Shown here: one piece after another, positions 1 through 9,009 of the stretch | How the letters are laid out: each line of letters starts with the position of its first letter | Position numbering within the stretch: the stretch's first letter is position 1 | From: Paulinella micropora | Lineage: Eukaryota > Cercozoa > Imbricatea > Euglyphida | NCBI GenBank assembly: GCA_009731375.1 | Contig: BJOX01000153.1 | Coordinates: 250,408-288,854 of the forward strand | Direction: 5' to 3' | Length of the DNA stretch: 38,447 nucleotides | Notes under the pieces: model-generated | The model's input: only the letters and a program-made list of their open reading frames with translations | What the model was told of the DNA's origin: nothing | The model's database searches: none | Translations under genes and position numbers: made by a program

Positions 1-192
1 GACCACCACTTCGACCTCGCCGACGACCACCACGTCGACCTCGCCGACGACCACCACTTCGACCTCGCCGACGACCACCACTTCGACCTCGCCGACGACC
101 ACCACGTCGACCTCGCCGACGATCACCACGTCGACCTCGACGACGACCACCTCTTCGACCTCGACGACGACCACCACTTCGACCTCGCTGTC
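1..192 (+). repeat. 24-bp coding minisatellite, 8 copies
   Basis: Eight tandem copies of a 24-bp unit (GACCACCACTTCGACCTCGC plus CGAC) with a few substitutions. The period is a multiple of three, and one frame reads as an uninterrupted Thr/Ser/Pro octapeptide repeat (TTTSTSPT), so the array is probably coding. It touches the left window edge, so its true length is unknown. Confidence 0.9.
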
Positions 193-306
193 GACGACTA
201 TAGCAGGTGGGTTTGAGCAGTTGCCTGAATGCGAGCCAGGCAAAATAAGAGTTTGGCAAAGGGATGGCATCTTCAAATATGCTTCGGGGAAGAAATGGCA
301 GGATTG
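2..306 (+). CDS. Thr/Ser-rich repeat exon (partial, 5' end outside window)
   Basis: The frame starting at base 2 is open from the window edge to a TGA at 383-385. It begins with about eight TTTSTSPT-type repeats, a mucin-like low-complexity segment of the kind often O-glycosylated in secreted or surface proteins. A unique segment with one Cys and several aromatics follows (AGGFEQLPECEPGKIRVW and on to KYASGKKWQD). A GTATGC donor at 307 and a CAG acceptor at 364-365 would define a 59-bp intron. Removing it joins this frame to the next coding-looking frame. I do not recognise the protein. That it continues into the exons further right is inference. No signal peptide can be seen because the start lies outside the window. 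Confidence 0.5.
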
Positions 307-365
307 GTATGCTAAGATTGCTGAGCATTCACATTTCAGAAATTATTTATTTGTATCTCATTCAG

Positions 366-512
366 CTTACTGCTCAAGTTCGTGACGGACGACAACAAGA
401 CGCGAGAGGGACCTTTGGTGCTCAACGTGCATCTAACGAAGTACCACGATTTTCTTATGGGACGCAAGACTTTGATTGAGATGCGCGAGGGCGAAACGGG
501 GACCGCTCCTGG
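366..512 (+). CDS. Putative internal exon, unknown protein
   Basis: After the proposed 59-bp intron, frame 1 reads CLLLKFVTDDNKTREGPLVL and continues through NVHLTKYHDFLMGRKTLIEM before entering a CT-rich tract. It has the composition of real protein: charged, varied, no low complexity. The right boundary is unclear because no GT donor follows base 480 before the CT repeat; a non-canonical donor or a missed base is possible. In the same frame a further short coding-like stretch (IVFVFPPDWRRKSVPDCFR) lies at about 640-697 between AG and GT dinucleotides and may be another exon. I recognise no domain. Confidence 0.4.
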
Positions 513-516
513 GTTC

Positions 517-523
517 CTTTCTT

Positions 524-558
<35 letters not shown>

Positions 559-580
559 TTCTCTCTCTCTCTCTCCATAT
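517..580 (+). repeat. CT-rich microsatellite, probably intronic
   Basis: An interrupted (CT)n/(CTTT)n tract between two coding-looking segments of the same frame, which suggests it is inside an intron. Confidence 0.75.
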
Positions 581-739
581 CTTCTCAGATGATTTACACA
601 TTATTGTGCAGAAAACTGTTATCTGTGTACCATGTTGCTAGGATAGTCTTCGTGTTTCCTCCGGACTGGCGGCGCAAGAGCGTGCCTGACTGTTTCCGAG
701 GTCTAAAGCTTAGTCCTATTCATTACCATCCACCCCTTG

Positions 740-2147
740 TCTCATGTAGCCTCTAAATGGTTTCTTTTTGTAATCCGCAACGTGGCAAGCAAGGGCGATG
801 GGGTGGCCGACAGCCTGCAAGCCCAATTATTGGGGACCTTCATGTTCAATTACAAGTTCTCTTGCCTTCTGGATGATTCAACGTTGGACTGGGACAAGCA
901 GATTTCGCCGACATTCGTTCCTTACATCGGGGACCCAACGGTGCCCCCGATTTTGAGGAAGTGGAGAAAGCTTGAGTATTTGCTCGCTGATGCAGAGATA
1001 CAAGCTGCGGTAACTATATATTATATTAATAGCTTGCTCATTTTCAATACCTGCGTGCCCACCTTTGTCTACCCTTTTTGTTCCTTTTTTTATTATTATT
1101 ATTATTTTTTTTAGAAGTCCAAGCGCCTGTCCAATGCAGCTACAGCGCTTCCTCGGGCTTCTGCAAGGAAGAAGAAGCTCAAAGTTGGTCAGCCATCCTC
1201 ATATCTGATTCCAACCGCACTCGCATGCAGTGTCACGACCTATATTACTTTTTGAAAGAAAGCGTTGAAGGGATGGACGCCGACGAGGAGGAAGAGGAGG
1301 ACGAGGACGTAGTGGAGGAGGCCAAGCCGACGGCCAAGCCTAGCAAGAAATCCAAGGGCTCAAAAAAAGGTAAACCTCTATTAGTAATATATTATCAAAC
1401 ATGTTGTCTTATCGGTTTGTCTTTGTGATGTCTGTCTTGCAATTGTTACTAGAACCAGAAGTAAGCTCGAAGCAGCCCAAGGTCACCTTCTTGATCTTTT
1501 CAATTGTGCCCTTCCTTTCGCAATCCGGATCTTTTATATGTAAAACTATTTCTGTAAATGCGTGATAGGTTGGAAACAGCCCTGCGCCTGAAGCGATCCC
1601 GCAGGAGCAAAAAGTGGTACAGGGCATGCTCGACGCAATGGACAAGCAGATGCAACAACAGACCGCATTGTTTGAACAGTTGCTGATTCACAAAAAACAA
1701 GAACAAATGGAGAAAGACAGACCAGAGAGAAATAAGAACACCCCAGAGACAAACCAAGACAACACATCCAAAGAAGGAAAAGGAAAAGGAAAAGGAAAAG
1801 GAAAAGGAAAAAGCAAATGCAAGCACGGCAAACAAGAAAAGGAAGAAGATGAACAAGAACAAGACAGCGAAGAAGATGAACAAGAGGGGGAGTGTGGGGA
1901 CTGTCATGAGGGTCAAAAGCCGAAGAAAAAATGTATGAACAATGCTAGCTCTCAGATGAACAACATGAACACCATGCTTCAACGTATGTATGAGAGCCAG
2001 TTCCAGTGGAGTGGAATGGGAACGCCGATGCGGCGACAAACTCCCCATGCAAACTACAATAACAGTCCCTTTCACAGCCCGCCTGAGTTTCGAAATCCTT
2101 ACTTTGATTTTGCCCTAGCAACCATGGCTCTCCATCCAAAACATTAA
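740..2147 (+). CDS. Multi-exon gene: acidic/basic, Gln-Lys-rich coiled-coil protein
   Basis: Three short introns can be placed: 1010-1114 (GTAACT to TTTTTTTTAG, 105 bp), 1370-1452 (GTAAAC to TACTAG, 83 bp) and 1482-1568 (GTCACC to GATAG, 87 bp). Exon 740-1009 reads NVASKGDGVADSLQAQLLG onward to KLEYLLADAEIQAA. The next exon opens with KSKRLSNAATALPRASARKK, a strongly basic, nuclear-type segment, then must change frame (a fourth small intron between about 1165 and 1257 is likely). It reaches an Asp/Glu run (DADEEEEEDEDVVEE) and a Lys-rich stretch. The last exon, 1569-2147, carries a Met/Gln-rich predicted coiled coil (MLDAMDKQMQQQTALFEQLL), a (GK)n tract, an acidic stretch and a Gln/Asn/Met-rich tail, then TAA. 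I know no matching family; a nuclear or chromatin-associated role would be a guess from composition alone. It may be the same gene as the two exons to its left. Confidence 0.55.
1776..1812 (+). repeat. GGAAAA hexanucleotide repeat coding (GK)n
   Basis: Tandem AAAGGA/GGAAAA units inside the last exon encode alternating Gly-Lys. The reading frame is kept because the unit is 6 bp. Confidence 0.8.
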
Positions 2148-2199
2148 GGTACTAATTTAATTGTTTATTTGCTACATGTCATGAATTGTAATGTAATGT

Positions 2200-2205
2200 A
2201 ATAAA
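2200..2205 (+). terminator. AATAAA poly(A) signal candidate
   Basis: AATAAA lies 53 bases after the TAA that ends the plus-strand gene, in an AT-rich 3' region. A second weaker candidate (AATAAG) is near 2387. Confidence 0.5.
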
Positions 2206-2725
2206 TGAAGATGTATTTCTATGTTTGTTTAGGAGCCTGCCAGAGGAAGTCGAATCGATGACAAATCATATGCATTTATTTCATTGGACGTGACGCAGCG
2301 CACACGCTCGCGGAACCTTCAGCGGAGGGCGGGGACCTTGAGCGCACGTTCCATTCGCTAGTGATTTATTTGCCTGCTTTTTTTTAAATAAGAGTTCATT
2401 ATATTTTAGCAAGAAAATAGCAGCTCTTTCGTGCCTTTTCAATGAGGAGGGCTGGGCGTCGTGGGGGACGGCGCATCCCCCCCCCCCCCCCCCCCCCCCC
2501 CCNNNNNNNNNNAAGCATTAAATGAAACAAAAGCTGCGCAAATTGTTTATCAAGAGAAACGTAACAAAGCGCCGTCATAATATAAACGTAGCATATAAAA
2601 TCTTAGAAAAATCAGTACTATACACGGTAGTAGACCGGTTCCGGCCCGCTTCCGGAAGTGAAGTCAAGTAGCTTTCCGATTACTTAAAACATGATTTAAC
2701 AGGATTTTAATACATTCTGCAAGCA
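2206..2725. other. Intergenic stretch with C homopolymer and a 10-base gap
   Basis: No credible ORF. It holds the probable 3' UTR or downstream flank of the plus gene, a C run at about 2477-2502 and an N gap at 2503-2512, then AT-rich sequence. Confidence 0.6.
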
Positions 2726-2750
2726 GGGAAATGATTTCCCATCATTTCCC
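2726..2750. repeat. Perfect 10-bp inverted repeat (stem-loop)
   Basis: GGGAAATGAT and ATCATTTCCC flank a five-base TTCCC loop. It sits between the convergent ends of a plus-strand gene and a minus-strand ORF. Confidence 0.7.
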
Positions 2751-2807
2751 AGATGTTTGAAAAAAATGTGTATGGGACATGAAAAATTTCGGAAAATCAG
2801 GGATCCC

Positions 2808-3032
2808 CTAGTTGTCCGAATTTTTTGTTCTCACCGCAGGTCCCCAGGAGCCGTCTTCTTGAGTAAAGCGCACTAGCTGGGTTTTCAGAGCCCCGTCGCA
2901 GCCCTTTTGCTTGTCAGCGTTTGCCCGAGCTTTTTCTAAATAGAGGCGCGCGTTCTGCTCTGAGCAGCCAAGCAGGTTGACCACCAACGGGAGCAAGGGC
3001 ACCAGCTTTTCTCTGGCCACGACTTGTGACAT
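2808..3032 (-). CDS. Small ORF or terminal exon, unknown (74 aa)
   Basis: From the ATG at 3032 this reads MSQVVAREKLVPLLPLVVNL and continues through a mixed amphipathic segment (LLGCSEQNARLYLEKARA) to a TAG at 2808. Composition is protein-like and helix-rich, with no low complexity. The frame stays open upstream to 3254, but that part is Phe/Pro/Lys-rich and looks non-coding, and it includes a T-rich run just before the ATG. The segment is therefore either a complete short gene or a last exon entered after an intron. It lies 3' of the Sel1-repeat gene on the same strand, with the 3' flank of that gene between them. No known domain is recognised. Confidence 0.4.
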   Translation of the reverse strand: MSQVVAREKLVPLLPLVVNLLGCSEQNARLYLEKARANADKQKGCDGALKTQLVRFTQEDGSWGPAVRTKNSDN

Positions 3033-3242
3033 TTCTTTTTTTAAAAAAAAAGAAACTAAAAATCTGCCAAGAGGGAAAGGGGGCGGTAGGTTTCCCGGGG
3101 AAACACACACAATACACAGCAAACAATTCGGGATAAATTTCATCCAAGAAACGGAAAAGAGAAGGGAGGGAAGGGGGTGATTGTCATTTGCACGCAAAAA
3201 AAAAATAGCGTGCGGTTTTTTCCGCTGGAAAAGAAACCCGAG

Positions 3243-3270
3243 CGGTTCGATCATTTAGCGCCAAGTTTAA
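3243..3270 (-). repeat. TTAGCGCCAA module, copy 1
   Basis: On plus, ATCATTTAGCGCCAAGTTT. Related copies are at about 7853-7895 and 9556-9592. In copies 1 and 2 the minus strand reads through an ATG directly after GCGCTAA or GCGCCAA. The core resembles an E2F-type TTTGGCGC site, but function is unproven. Confidence 0.5.
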
Positions 3271-3299
3271 TAAAACAAATTTATGCCCTTTGGCTGGGG

Positions 3300-3372
3300 G
3301 GGCAAGGGGCGCGCCAAAAAAGTGAGAATTTTTTTATTAAAGTTTGATAAAGTCTTACATTTGGCACAGAGA
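3300..3372 (-). repeat. Recurrent 3'-end module, copy 1 (Sel1-repeat gene 3' end)
   Basis: Holds the last codons, TAA and 3' UTR of the Sel1-repeat gene, with TTTAATAAA and the GGCGCGCC core. Six further sites with related sequence follow to the right, all in the same orientation. Confidence 0.6.
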
Positions 3373-5414
3373 GGTCTTGCGTTTCTTGGCCGGGGGCTGC
3401 TTCATCTGCAATTCACTGCACTCCTTGCCAAACAAAAGGAACTTGGCCAACTGATCGCCCTTTGCGGCCGCGCGGCCGAGCCAATCGGCGGCGGCGGGGT
3501 CCCGGGCGACGCCGCGCCCCTGCGCGAGGCAGAGTCCCACCTTCTGGGCGGCCCCGCAGATGTCATTCTGCGCCGCCAGCAGGTAGTACTTGAAGGCCAG
3601 GCCGTCGTCCCGGGACACGCCGTGCCCAAGGCTGCAGCACATCCCGAGGTTGCAAAAGGCGCGTGGGTGGTTGCTGCTAGTGGCCGCCCGCAGCCAGAGC
3701 TCAAAGGCTCGCGCCCGGTCCCGGGGGACTCCCTCGGCTGAGTAGTAGCAGGCCCCCAGGCTGGTGAGGGCGCCCGCGTGGCCCTGCTCGGCCGCGAGGA
3801 GAAAGTACTTGTGCGCGAGGGCCAGGTCCTGTGCGACGCCCCGGCCCTTGGAGAAACGGACCGCGACGTTGTACTGCGCCTTGGGGTGTCCTTGCTCCGC
3901 GGCCCGACGAAACCACTCCGTCGCCGCGGCCTGGTCCTGGGCGACCCCGACCCCCCGTGCATAGCACATGCCGAGGTTGTATTGGGACCCTACAACGTGC
4001 GGGGCCGCCCGGCGGTACCATGCCACTGCCTCGGCGCTGTTGGGGGGGACGCCGAGCCCCCTCAAATAACAAGAGCCCAGGTTACACATTGCGACTGCAG
4101 AGCCTTGTTTGGCCGCTTGACTGTAATATTCTATGGCCTTGGTTTCGTCCTTATCCACGCCGACACCATTAGCGTAACAGTGCCTGAGCCGAAATTGTGC
4201 ATTAGCATAGTTGTGTTCGGCCGCCTGGTGGTACATCTCGGCTGCCCTGACCTCGTCCTTGGCCACGCCGTCGCCCTTGAGAAAGGCATCACCCAGGGTG
4301 CACAGCGCGGCGGCCTCGCTCGTGGGCGGGGCAAGTGGCGCGGGGCTGTGGGCGCAGCAGACCTCCAGGTCACACTGCGAGGAGGCGGATCGGGTCGCTG
4401 CCTGCGCTCGCTGCGCCCATTGATCCGCCAGTTTCTTGTCGTGGGATAGGCGGCGTGACACGAGCAGCGCCGCCTCCGCGTTGCCCCGCGCTGCCGCCCG
4501 CAGAAAAAAAGCGAAGGCACCGGCCTCGGGCACGCAGCGGCCGGCCTCGGCGCGCAGGCCCAGCTGGTACTGTGCGCCGGCGTGGCCTTGTTGGCTCGCT
4601 GCTTGGAAAAGCGCCAGAGCGCGGTCCTCGTCCCTGCGCACGCCGCTCCCAGAGTTCAGGCACAAGGCCAGGTTGTACTGAGCGGCTGCAACGTGTTGTA
4701 GTGCGGCTCGCGCGAACCACTGGACCGCGGCAGCGGGGTCTGGCGGCACGCCGCGGCCGTGCACGAGACAAACCCCGAGGTTGCACATCGCCCTAGTGTC
4801 GTTGAGTTGGGCTGCTTGCAGAAAATACTTTGCGGCCCGGTCCTGGCTCTGGCCCAGGCCGAGCCCGTGGTAGCAGCAGACGCCCAGGTAGAAGAGCGCG
4901 TCTGCGTCGTCCTTGGCGGCCGCCCTCTGAAGCCACTTGACCGCCCGGCCCGCTTGGGTTCTACGCCATGGCCGTGGAAATAACACTTGCCGAGGCTGGA
5001 CTGCGCATCCCTGACTCCCAGACGCGCGGAGCGGCGGTAACACTGCACCGCCCGGGCGTAGTCTTGGGCCACCCCTTGCCCGTAGAAATAGGATTCGGCC
5101 AGACAGTACTGTTGTTCGGCAACAGATGCTTGCTCTTTGCGTGCGAGCTGTTGCGCATCGGCGCTGCGCAGGTCGTTGCACATGTCTCGCAACATCAACG
5201 CCAAGTCGGGGTCCAGCCTCGGCGTCGCATTGCCGACCACGTACTTGATGTCTGCCTCGGTCAGGCGAAGCAGCCCCGCGCGGTCGCGGTATTGCAGTAC
5301 TCTTGCTATGATTCTTAGCGTCGCGCCGCGCACACCCCGCGCCTCAAGCTCGGTTCGCAACCACTCCTGCACTTGTTCGCGCGTACGGGGGTACGAGGAC
5401 TCTCTCTGCATCAT
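3355..5414 (-). CDS. SAM-like and Sel1-like repeat protein (one frame break)
   Basis: Starting at the ATG at 5414, residues about 13-83 resemble a SAM domain (VQEWLRTELEARGV, then GLLRLTEADIKYVVGN). From about residue 98 there are roughly 15 Sel1-like repeats of 36 residues, with the usual A-x-x-x-L-G-x-C-Y-x-x-G-x-G-V and A-x-x-W/Y-x-x-x-A-A pattern. The seventh is degenerate. The C-terminus is basic (PPAKKRKT) and ends SLCQM. The frame changes at 4956-4958. One extra base in that GGG/CCC run would restore the 10-residue spacing between GV and W seen in the other repeats, so a sequencing deletion or a real 1-bp deletion is likely. Expected length is about 686 aa. Sel1 repeats form helical solenoids for protein binding and SAM domains mediate oligomerisation, so a scaffold or adaptor role is likely, and the basic motif suggests the nucleus. 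No intron is needed. GC content is far above the flanks. Confidence 0.85.
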
Positions 5415-5522
5415 CGGGTTCCCTTGCAGCTTTTTTTTTTTGGGTCACTCGCAGAGAGTCTGGTGTAATCCCTGCCCCTTTTTGTTTTCGCTTTCGGTAC
5501 CCCCCCCCCCCTTGTTTCGTTT

Positions 5523-5786
5523 NNNNNNNNNNNNNNNNNNNNNNNNNNNNNNNNNNNNNNNNNNNNNNNNNNNNNNNNNNNNNNNNNNNNNNNNNNNNNN
5601 NNNNNNNNNNNNNNNNNNNNNNNNNNNNNNNNNNNNNNNNNNNNNNNNNNNNNNNNNNNNNNNNNNNNNNNNNNNNNNNNNNNNNNNNNNNNNNNNNNNN
5701 NNNNNNNNNNNNNNNNNNNNNNNNNNNNNNNNNNNNNNNNNNNNNNNNNNNNNNNNNNNNNNNNNNNNNNNNNNNNNNNNNNNNNN
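5523..5786. other. Assembly gap (264 N) between C runs
   Basis: N run with C homopolymers close on both sides, upstream of the Sel1-repeat gene start. Any promoter beyond about 110 bp is hidden here. Confidence 0.95.
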
Positions 5787-5849
5787 CCCCCCCCCCCCCC
5801 CCCCCGTCTAAAAACAAGGGAGCGAGAAAAAAAAGTGGGAGGGGGGAAG

Positions 5850-5918
5850 GGAGCGCGCGCCAAGAAAGTGCGAAAAAGAATACGCTGAATTAAAGCTCGA
5901 CGGTCTTACACGGAATCA
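5850..5918 (-). repeat. Recurrent 3'-end module, copy 2
   Basis: The GCGCGCGCCAAGAAAGT core, then AATACGCTGAATTAAAGCTC. On minus one frame ends CKTVEL followed by TAA. Confidence 0.65.
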
Positions 5919-6048
5919 GCTCCTGATGCACACAGCTGTGCTCCTCCTGGAACGTGATGGAAAGCTTTAAAACCATGCCTTGGCTATTCGACGCAATTTC
6001 TTGTGTAACCACCTGCGCCGGCACAAGAAGGCATGATTGTAAAGCTTC

Positions 6049-6246
6049 CTTGCCATGCTTTCTGGAGCGGCAGCACCTGCGAATATATTCCATCTTGCGC
6101 AGCGTGCTCCAGCTCCAGCACGACTGTACTTTGGCTTGCGCGGGTAGCTCCAAACCCGTCCTGATCTTCTTCACTGAAGCTAAATGCCATGCTTTCTGGA
6201 GCGGTAGCGCCTGCGAATATATTCCATCTTGCGCGCCGTGCTCCAG
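6049..6246. repeat. Direct repeat of about 60 bp, two copies
   Basis: About 6049-6110 and 6186-6246 share CATGCTTTCTGGAGCGG, then CCTGCGAATATATTCCATCT and TTGCGC, with few differences. On minus both copies read AQDGIYSQ-LPLQKAW, but no full gene can be built. Confidence 0.75.
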
Positions 6247-6935
6247 CACAACTCTGCGGCGGATGGATGGCGGTGGTCAATGTGCCGGGAGGACAAGGGC
6301 CTCACTACTATCACGACGGCGTCCTGTCCGTGCCATAGCTTGGCCATCGTGCGCAAGATTTGCGGAAATATGAAAAATATGAAAAGTGGAAGAAAAATTT
6401 TTTTGCCCGGCAACAACTCTGCGGCAGATGGGGAGGAAAGAAAGGGGAAGGGGAGGGGGAAAGGGGAAGGGCGGGGGAGGGAATTGCATCCCCCGCCCAT
6501 CCCCTTTGTCCCTCTGTTCTCCATGTCCCCCCCGCTACCCCCCTCCCCTCGTCCCTAGTTTGTGCGTGCAAACGCATGACAAAAAAAAATTCCATTTTTC
6601 ATATTTTTTTCTATTTCTGTATATCTTGCGCATCGTGCTCCAGCGACTTCCTTCGTGTAGCGCAGCGTTCGCAGGCGGGAGGCTACTCAGAACCGGGCGG
6701 CGGTGTGGCTGCGCGCCTCCATGCTGCTTTCTCTCTTTTAGGCAGTCTCTTGTCTCTTTCCTAGGGAGAGCAAAAATATTTCCAGAAGGGGGGATGGGGC
6801 GCGTGATAAGGATGGAAAAGGCAGTGCTTCCGAGTCTTGTTCTGTAGAAATGTCTTTTTTTAGCAACATCACTTCCAAAATTCGACTCCAGCTAGCCCCC
6901 GCGATAGAGTGCAAAAAAAAAGAGAAATACGCTGA
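6227..6935. repeat. Dispersed repeat block, copy A
   Basis: The first part (6230-6400, GCGGATGGATGG to AAATATGAAAAG) recurs at about 8505-8642. The second part (6408-6935) recurs at 9016-9740, including GTGCGTGCAAACGCAT, CTTGCGCATCGTGCTCCAGC, AGAAATGTCTTTTT and AGCTAGCCCCCGCGATAG. Copy B carries about 200 bp extra. Nothing in the block looks like an intact protein. Confidence 0.75.
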
Positions 6936-6978
6936 ATTAAAAGCTCGACAAAGTGTTACACTTGGCACTGAGAGCTGG
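6903..6978 (-). repeat. Recurrent 3'-end module, copy 3
   Basis: AATACGCTGAATTAAAAGCT, then GTGTTACACTTGGCACTGAG. It lies at the right end of dispersed block A. On minus the reading SSQCQV is followed by TAA. Confidence 0.65.
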
Positions 6979-7116
6979 ATTGAAATCTTGATAACAATTC
7001 TTGGGAAGGTAACCCCTCTCTATCCCACCCAAGCGGGCTGGGTTTTTGGACGAGAACCAGTGCGTACATAGACCGACAGATCTCACGTTTTGAGAAAAGT
7101 GAGGGGGGCGAGGGGG

Positions 7117-7134
7117 GGGGGGGGGGGGGGGTTT

Positions 7135-7181
<47 letters not shown>
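7117..7181 (+). repeat. G homopolymer tract
   Basis: Two long G runs split by TTTTT. It could form a G-quadruplex in the plus strand; the length is uncertain because homopolymers here are poorly assembled. Confidence 0.8.
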
Positions 7182-7182
<1 letters not shown>

Positions 7183-7302
7183 GTGTTCTAGGGGCATTCC
7201 GGGGAAACACACACAGACAATTTCATTCGAGAAAGGGGAAAGAAAAAAAGTCCAGTTTGCAAAGGCGCCGCCGCGAGGAAGGCGCCGGGGAAGAGGGAAG
7301 GG

Positions 7303-7378
7303 GAAGGCAGGGGCGCGCTAAAAAATGTAAAAATTGATAAACAAAAATCCTTAAAAAATCTTTAATCTTGGCACTGCG
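7303..7378 (-). repeat. Recurrent 3'-end module, copy 4 (divergent)
   Basis: GGCGCGCTAAAAAATGT core with CTTTAATCTTGGCACTGCGA at its other end. The central part is replaced by AT-rich sequence. Confidence 0.45.
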
Positions 7379-7403
7379 AACTAAGGGAGGGTGGGGCAAA
7401 GCA

Positions 7404-7480
7404 GGGGCACGCCAAGAAAGTATACAATACGCTGAATTAAAGCTCGACAAAGTCGTACACTTTGCACTGAAAACTAGGAG
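7404..7480 (-). repeat. Recurrent 3'-end module, copy 5
   Basis: CACGCCAAGAAAGTATACAA, then TACGCTGAATTAAAGCTCGA. On minus a pyrimidine-rich CTCCTAG acceptor-like site precedes a frame reading FQCKVYDFVEL and TAA. Confidence 0.65.
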
Positions 7481-7852
7481 ATTAAGAGGGATGAGGAGGG
7501 GGGGGGGGTGCTTAGTGGAGGCGTTTCATGTATTTATTTTTTTGTTGTAGCTTTTGCGCCCTTCCCCTCTCCCTTCCCCTCGCCTCCTTATCTCTCCCTT
7601 CTTCTCGGGGGGCTCAAAGAACAGGGGAAGGGGGGAGGGGAAGGGCGCAGAAGCTACAAAAAAAATGTAATTAAAAAAAATCCCCCAACAGAGTTTTGGA
7701 TTTGATAGAGAGAGAGCTGGGGGGGCACTAGGGAGAAAGGGGTGCCTCCTTTCTCTCCTCTTGCTCTCCACCGTCACAGGTGGGCTGTGATGCCCGCAAG
7801 CAGCCTCGGTCGCACGCCATGCACGGGCTTGTATTTTGTGTAGCTGACCGGG

Positions 7853-7895
7853 CGGCCCATTCATTTGGCGCTAAGTTTTTCTGTTTTGCACGAGG
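7853..7895 (-). repeat. TTAGCGCCAA module, copy 2
   Basis: Plus strand CATTCATTTGGCGCTAAGTT then CTGTTTTGCA. On minus an ATG follows GCGCCAA directly. The downstream ORF from it is low-quality and is not called. Confidence 0.5.
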
Positions 7896-8430
7896 GAGAA
7901 AGTACAAAAAAACAAGAGTTTCTTTTAATTAAAAAGCTAGACGGGGGGAAGGAAAGGGTTCGGCTCATGGGTGACGGCAACGCAATTACAGGAGCTTGTT
8001 AAAAATGTCTTTGCTTGGGGGGCACCTGTGCCTTCTACTTGGAGGCGGCAAGGAATTCTAAGAAGTAACAAGAACTTTTTCGTTTGCTGCTAGAGAAAAC
8101 GCCCAGCGTGTGTGTCTACACAAGCAGCGATGGTGAGAAAGCCATTAAAAAAAGCAATGAATAACAGCTACGTACATTACAAGCAATTCTGCGCACTGAA
8201 CAATTTTGTCGCAGATCAGGCAAGCCAAAAAAGATCATGACTCGCCGCACGAATTTTTTGGGCTTGCCTAAACTCCAGCACCTAGAGCTTAAAACAGCAA
8301 GGGCTGCAGAGCAGTGGCAGGCCCAAAGTCAGGAACCGTCACACGGGGAAGGGGGGGAGACCGTGGCCTGGAGCGCTAAGAATGTACCAAAAAAGATTAA
8401 TGAAAAAGATCCTTGACAACACCGTGCTCC
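7896..8430. other. Unassigned stretch
   Basis: About 530 bp of mixed-composition sequence with no long ORF, no array and no similarity to the repeat modules, apart from a short module-like TTTTAATTAAAAAGCTAGAC at its left end. Confidence 0.5.
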
Positions 8431-8462
8431 AGCACGACCCTGCGACGGATGGATGGGCGGTC

Positions 8463-8660
8463 ATCCTATTTCCGCAGATCTTGCGCATCGTGCTCCGGCA
8501 AGGCCCCGCGGCGGATGGATGGCGCGGTGGTCAATGTGCCAGGAGGATAAGGGCCCTCACTATCCACGGCGACGCCGCACTTGTCCGCACCATAGCTCGG
8601 CCACCGTGCGCAAGGTCAGAAAAATATGGAAAATATGAAAAGAGGAATTCTTTTTGTCCG
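8463..8660. repeat. Dispersed repeat block, copy C (first part only)
   Basis: Matches 6230-6400: CTTGCGCATCGTGCTCC, GCGGATGGATGGCG, GGTCAATGTGCC, CGTGCGCAAG and AAATATGAAAAG occur in the same order. Confidence 0.65.
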
Positions 8661-8730
8661 ACAACCAAGGAAACAAACGGGGGAATGAAAGGGTGGAAGA
8701 CAAAAAAAGAGGAAGGGGGGAGGGGGCGGG

Positions 8731-8808
8731 GGGCGCGCGCCAAGAAAATTAAAATACGCTAAATTAAAGCTCAACAAGGTCTTGCACTTGACACTGGCAA
8801 CTAGCAGA
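8731..8808 (-). repeat. Recurrent 3'-end module, copy 6
   Basis: GGCGCGCGCCAAGAAAAT, then AATACGCTAAATTAAAGCTC. On minus CCTCTGCTAG (acceptor-like) precedes a frame reading CQCQVQDLVEL and TAA. Confidence 0.65.
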
Positions 8809-9009
8809 GGGAGAGGGAAGCGCCCCGGCATGAACTCGGTGCTATCTCCTTAGTTCTTTCTTCAGTTCTGCCCCCCGCCTGAACCTCCCCGGGCTCAGGC
8901 GGGGAGTACAGAGAAGGGGAGGCACAAGACAGATTTAAAGGAGTTTGACTTGGTGCTCAGAAATGAGGAAGCCAGATCCCGTTGGTGGACGCACCTCACG
9001 AGCCCCAAG

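Noticed and set aside
3402-4796. Several long alternative frames across the Sel1-repeat gene
   Set aside because: High GC keeps other frames open. Only the called frame shows the 36-residue repeat pattern.
4656-5414. Separate 252-residue gene upstream of the Sel1-repeat gene
   Set aside because: Its first 153 residues continue the Sel1 pattern and join the other frame at one missing base. The remaining residues lose the pattern, so it is one gene.
8008-8064. Small ORF MSLLGGHLCLLLGGGKEF
   Set aside because: Eighteen residues with no supporting context.
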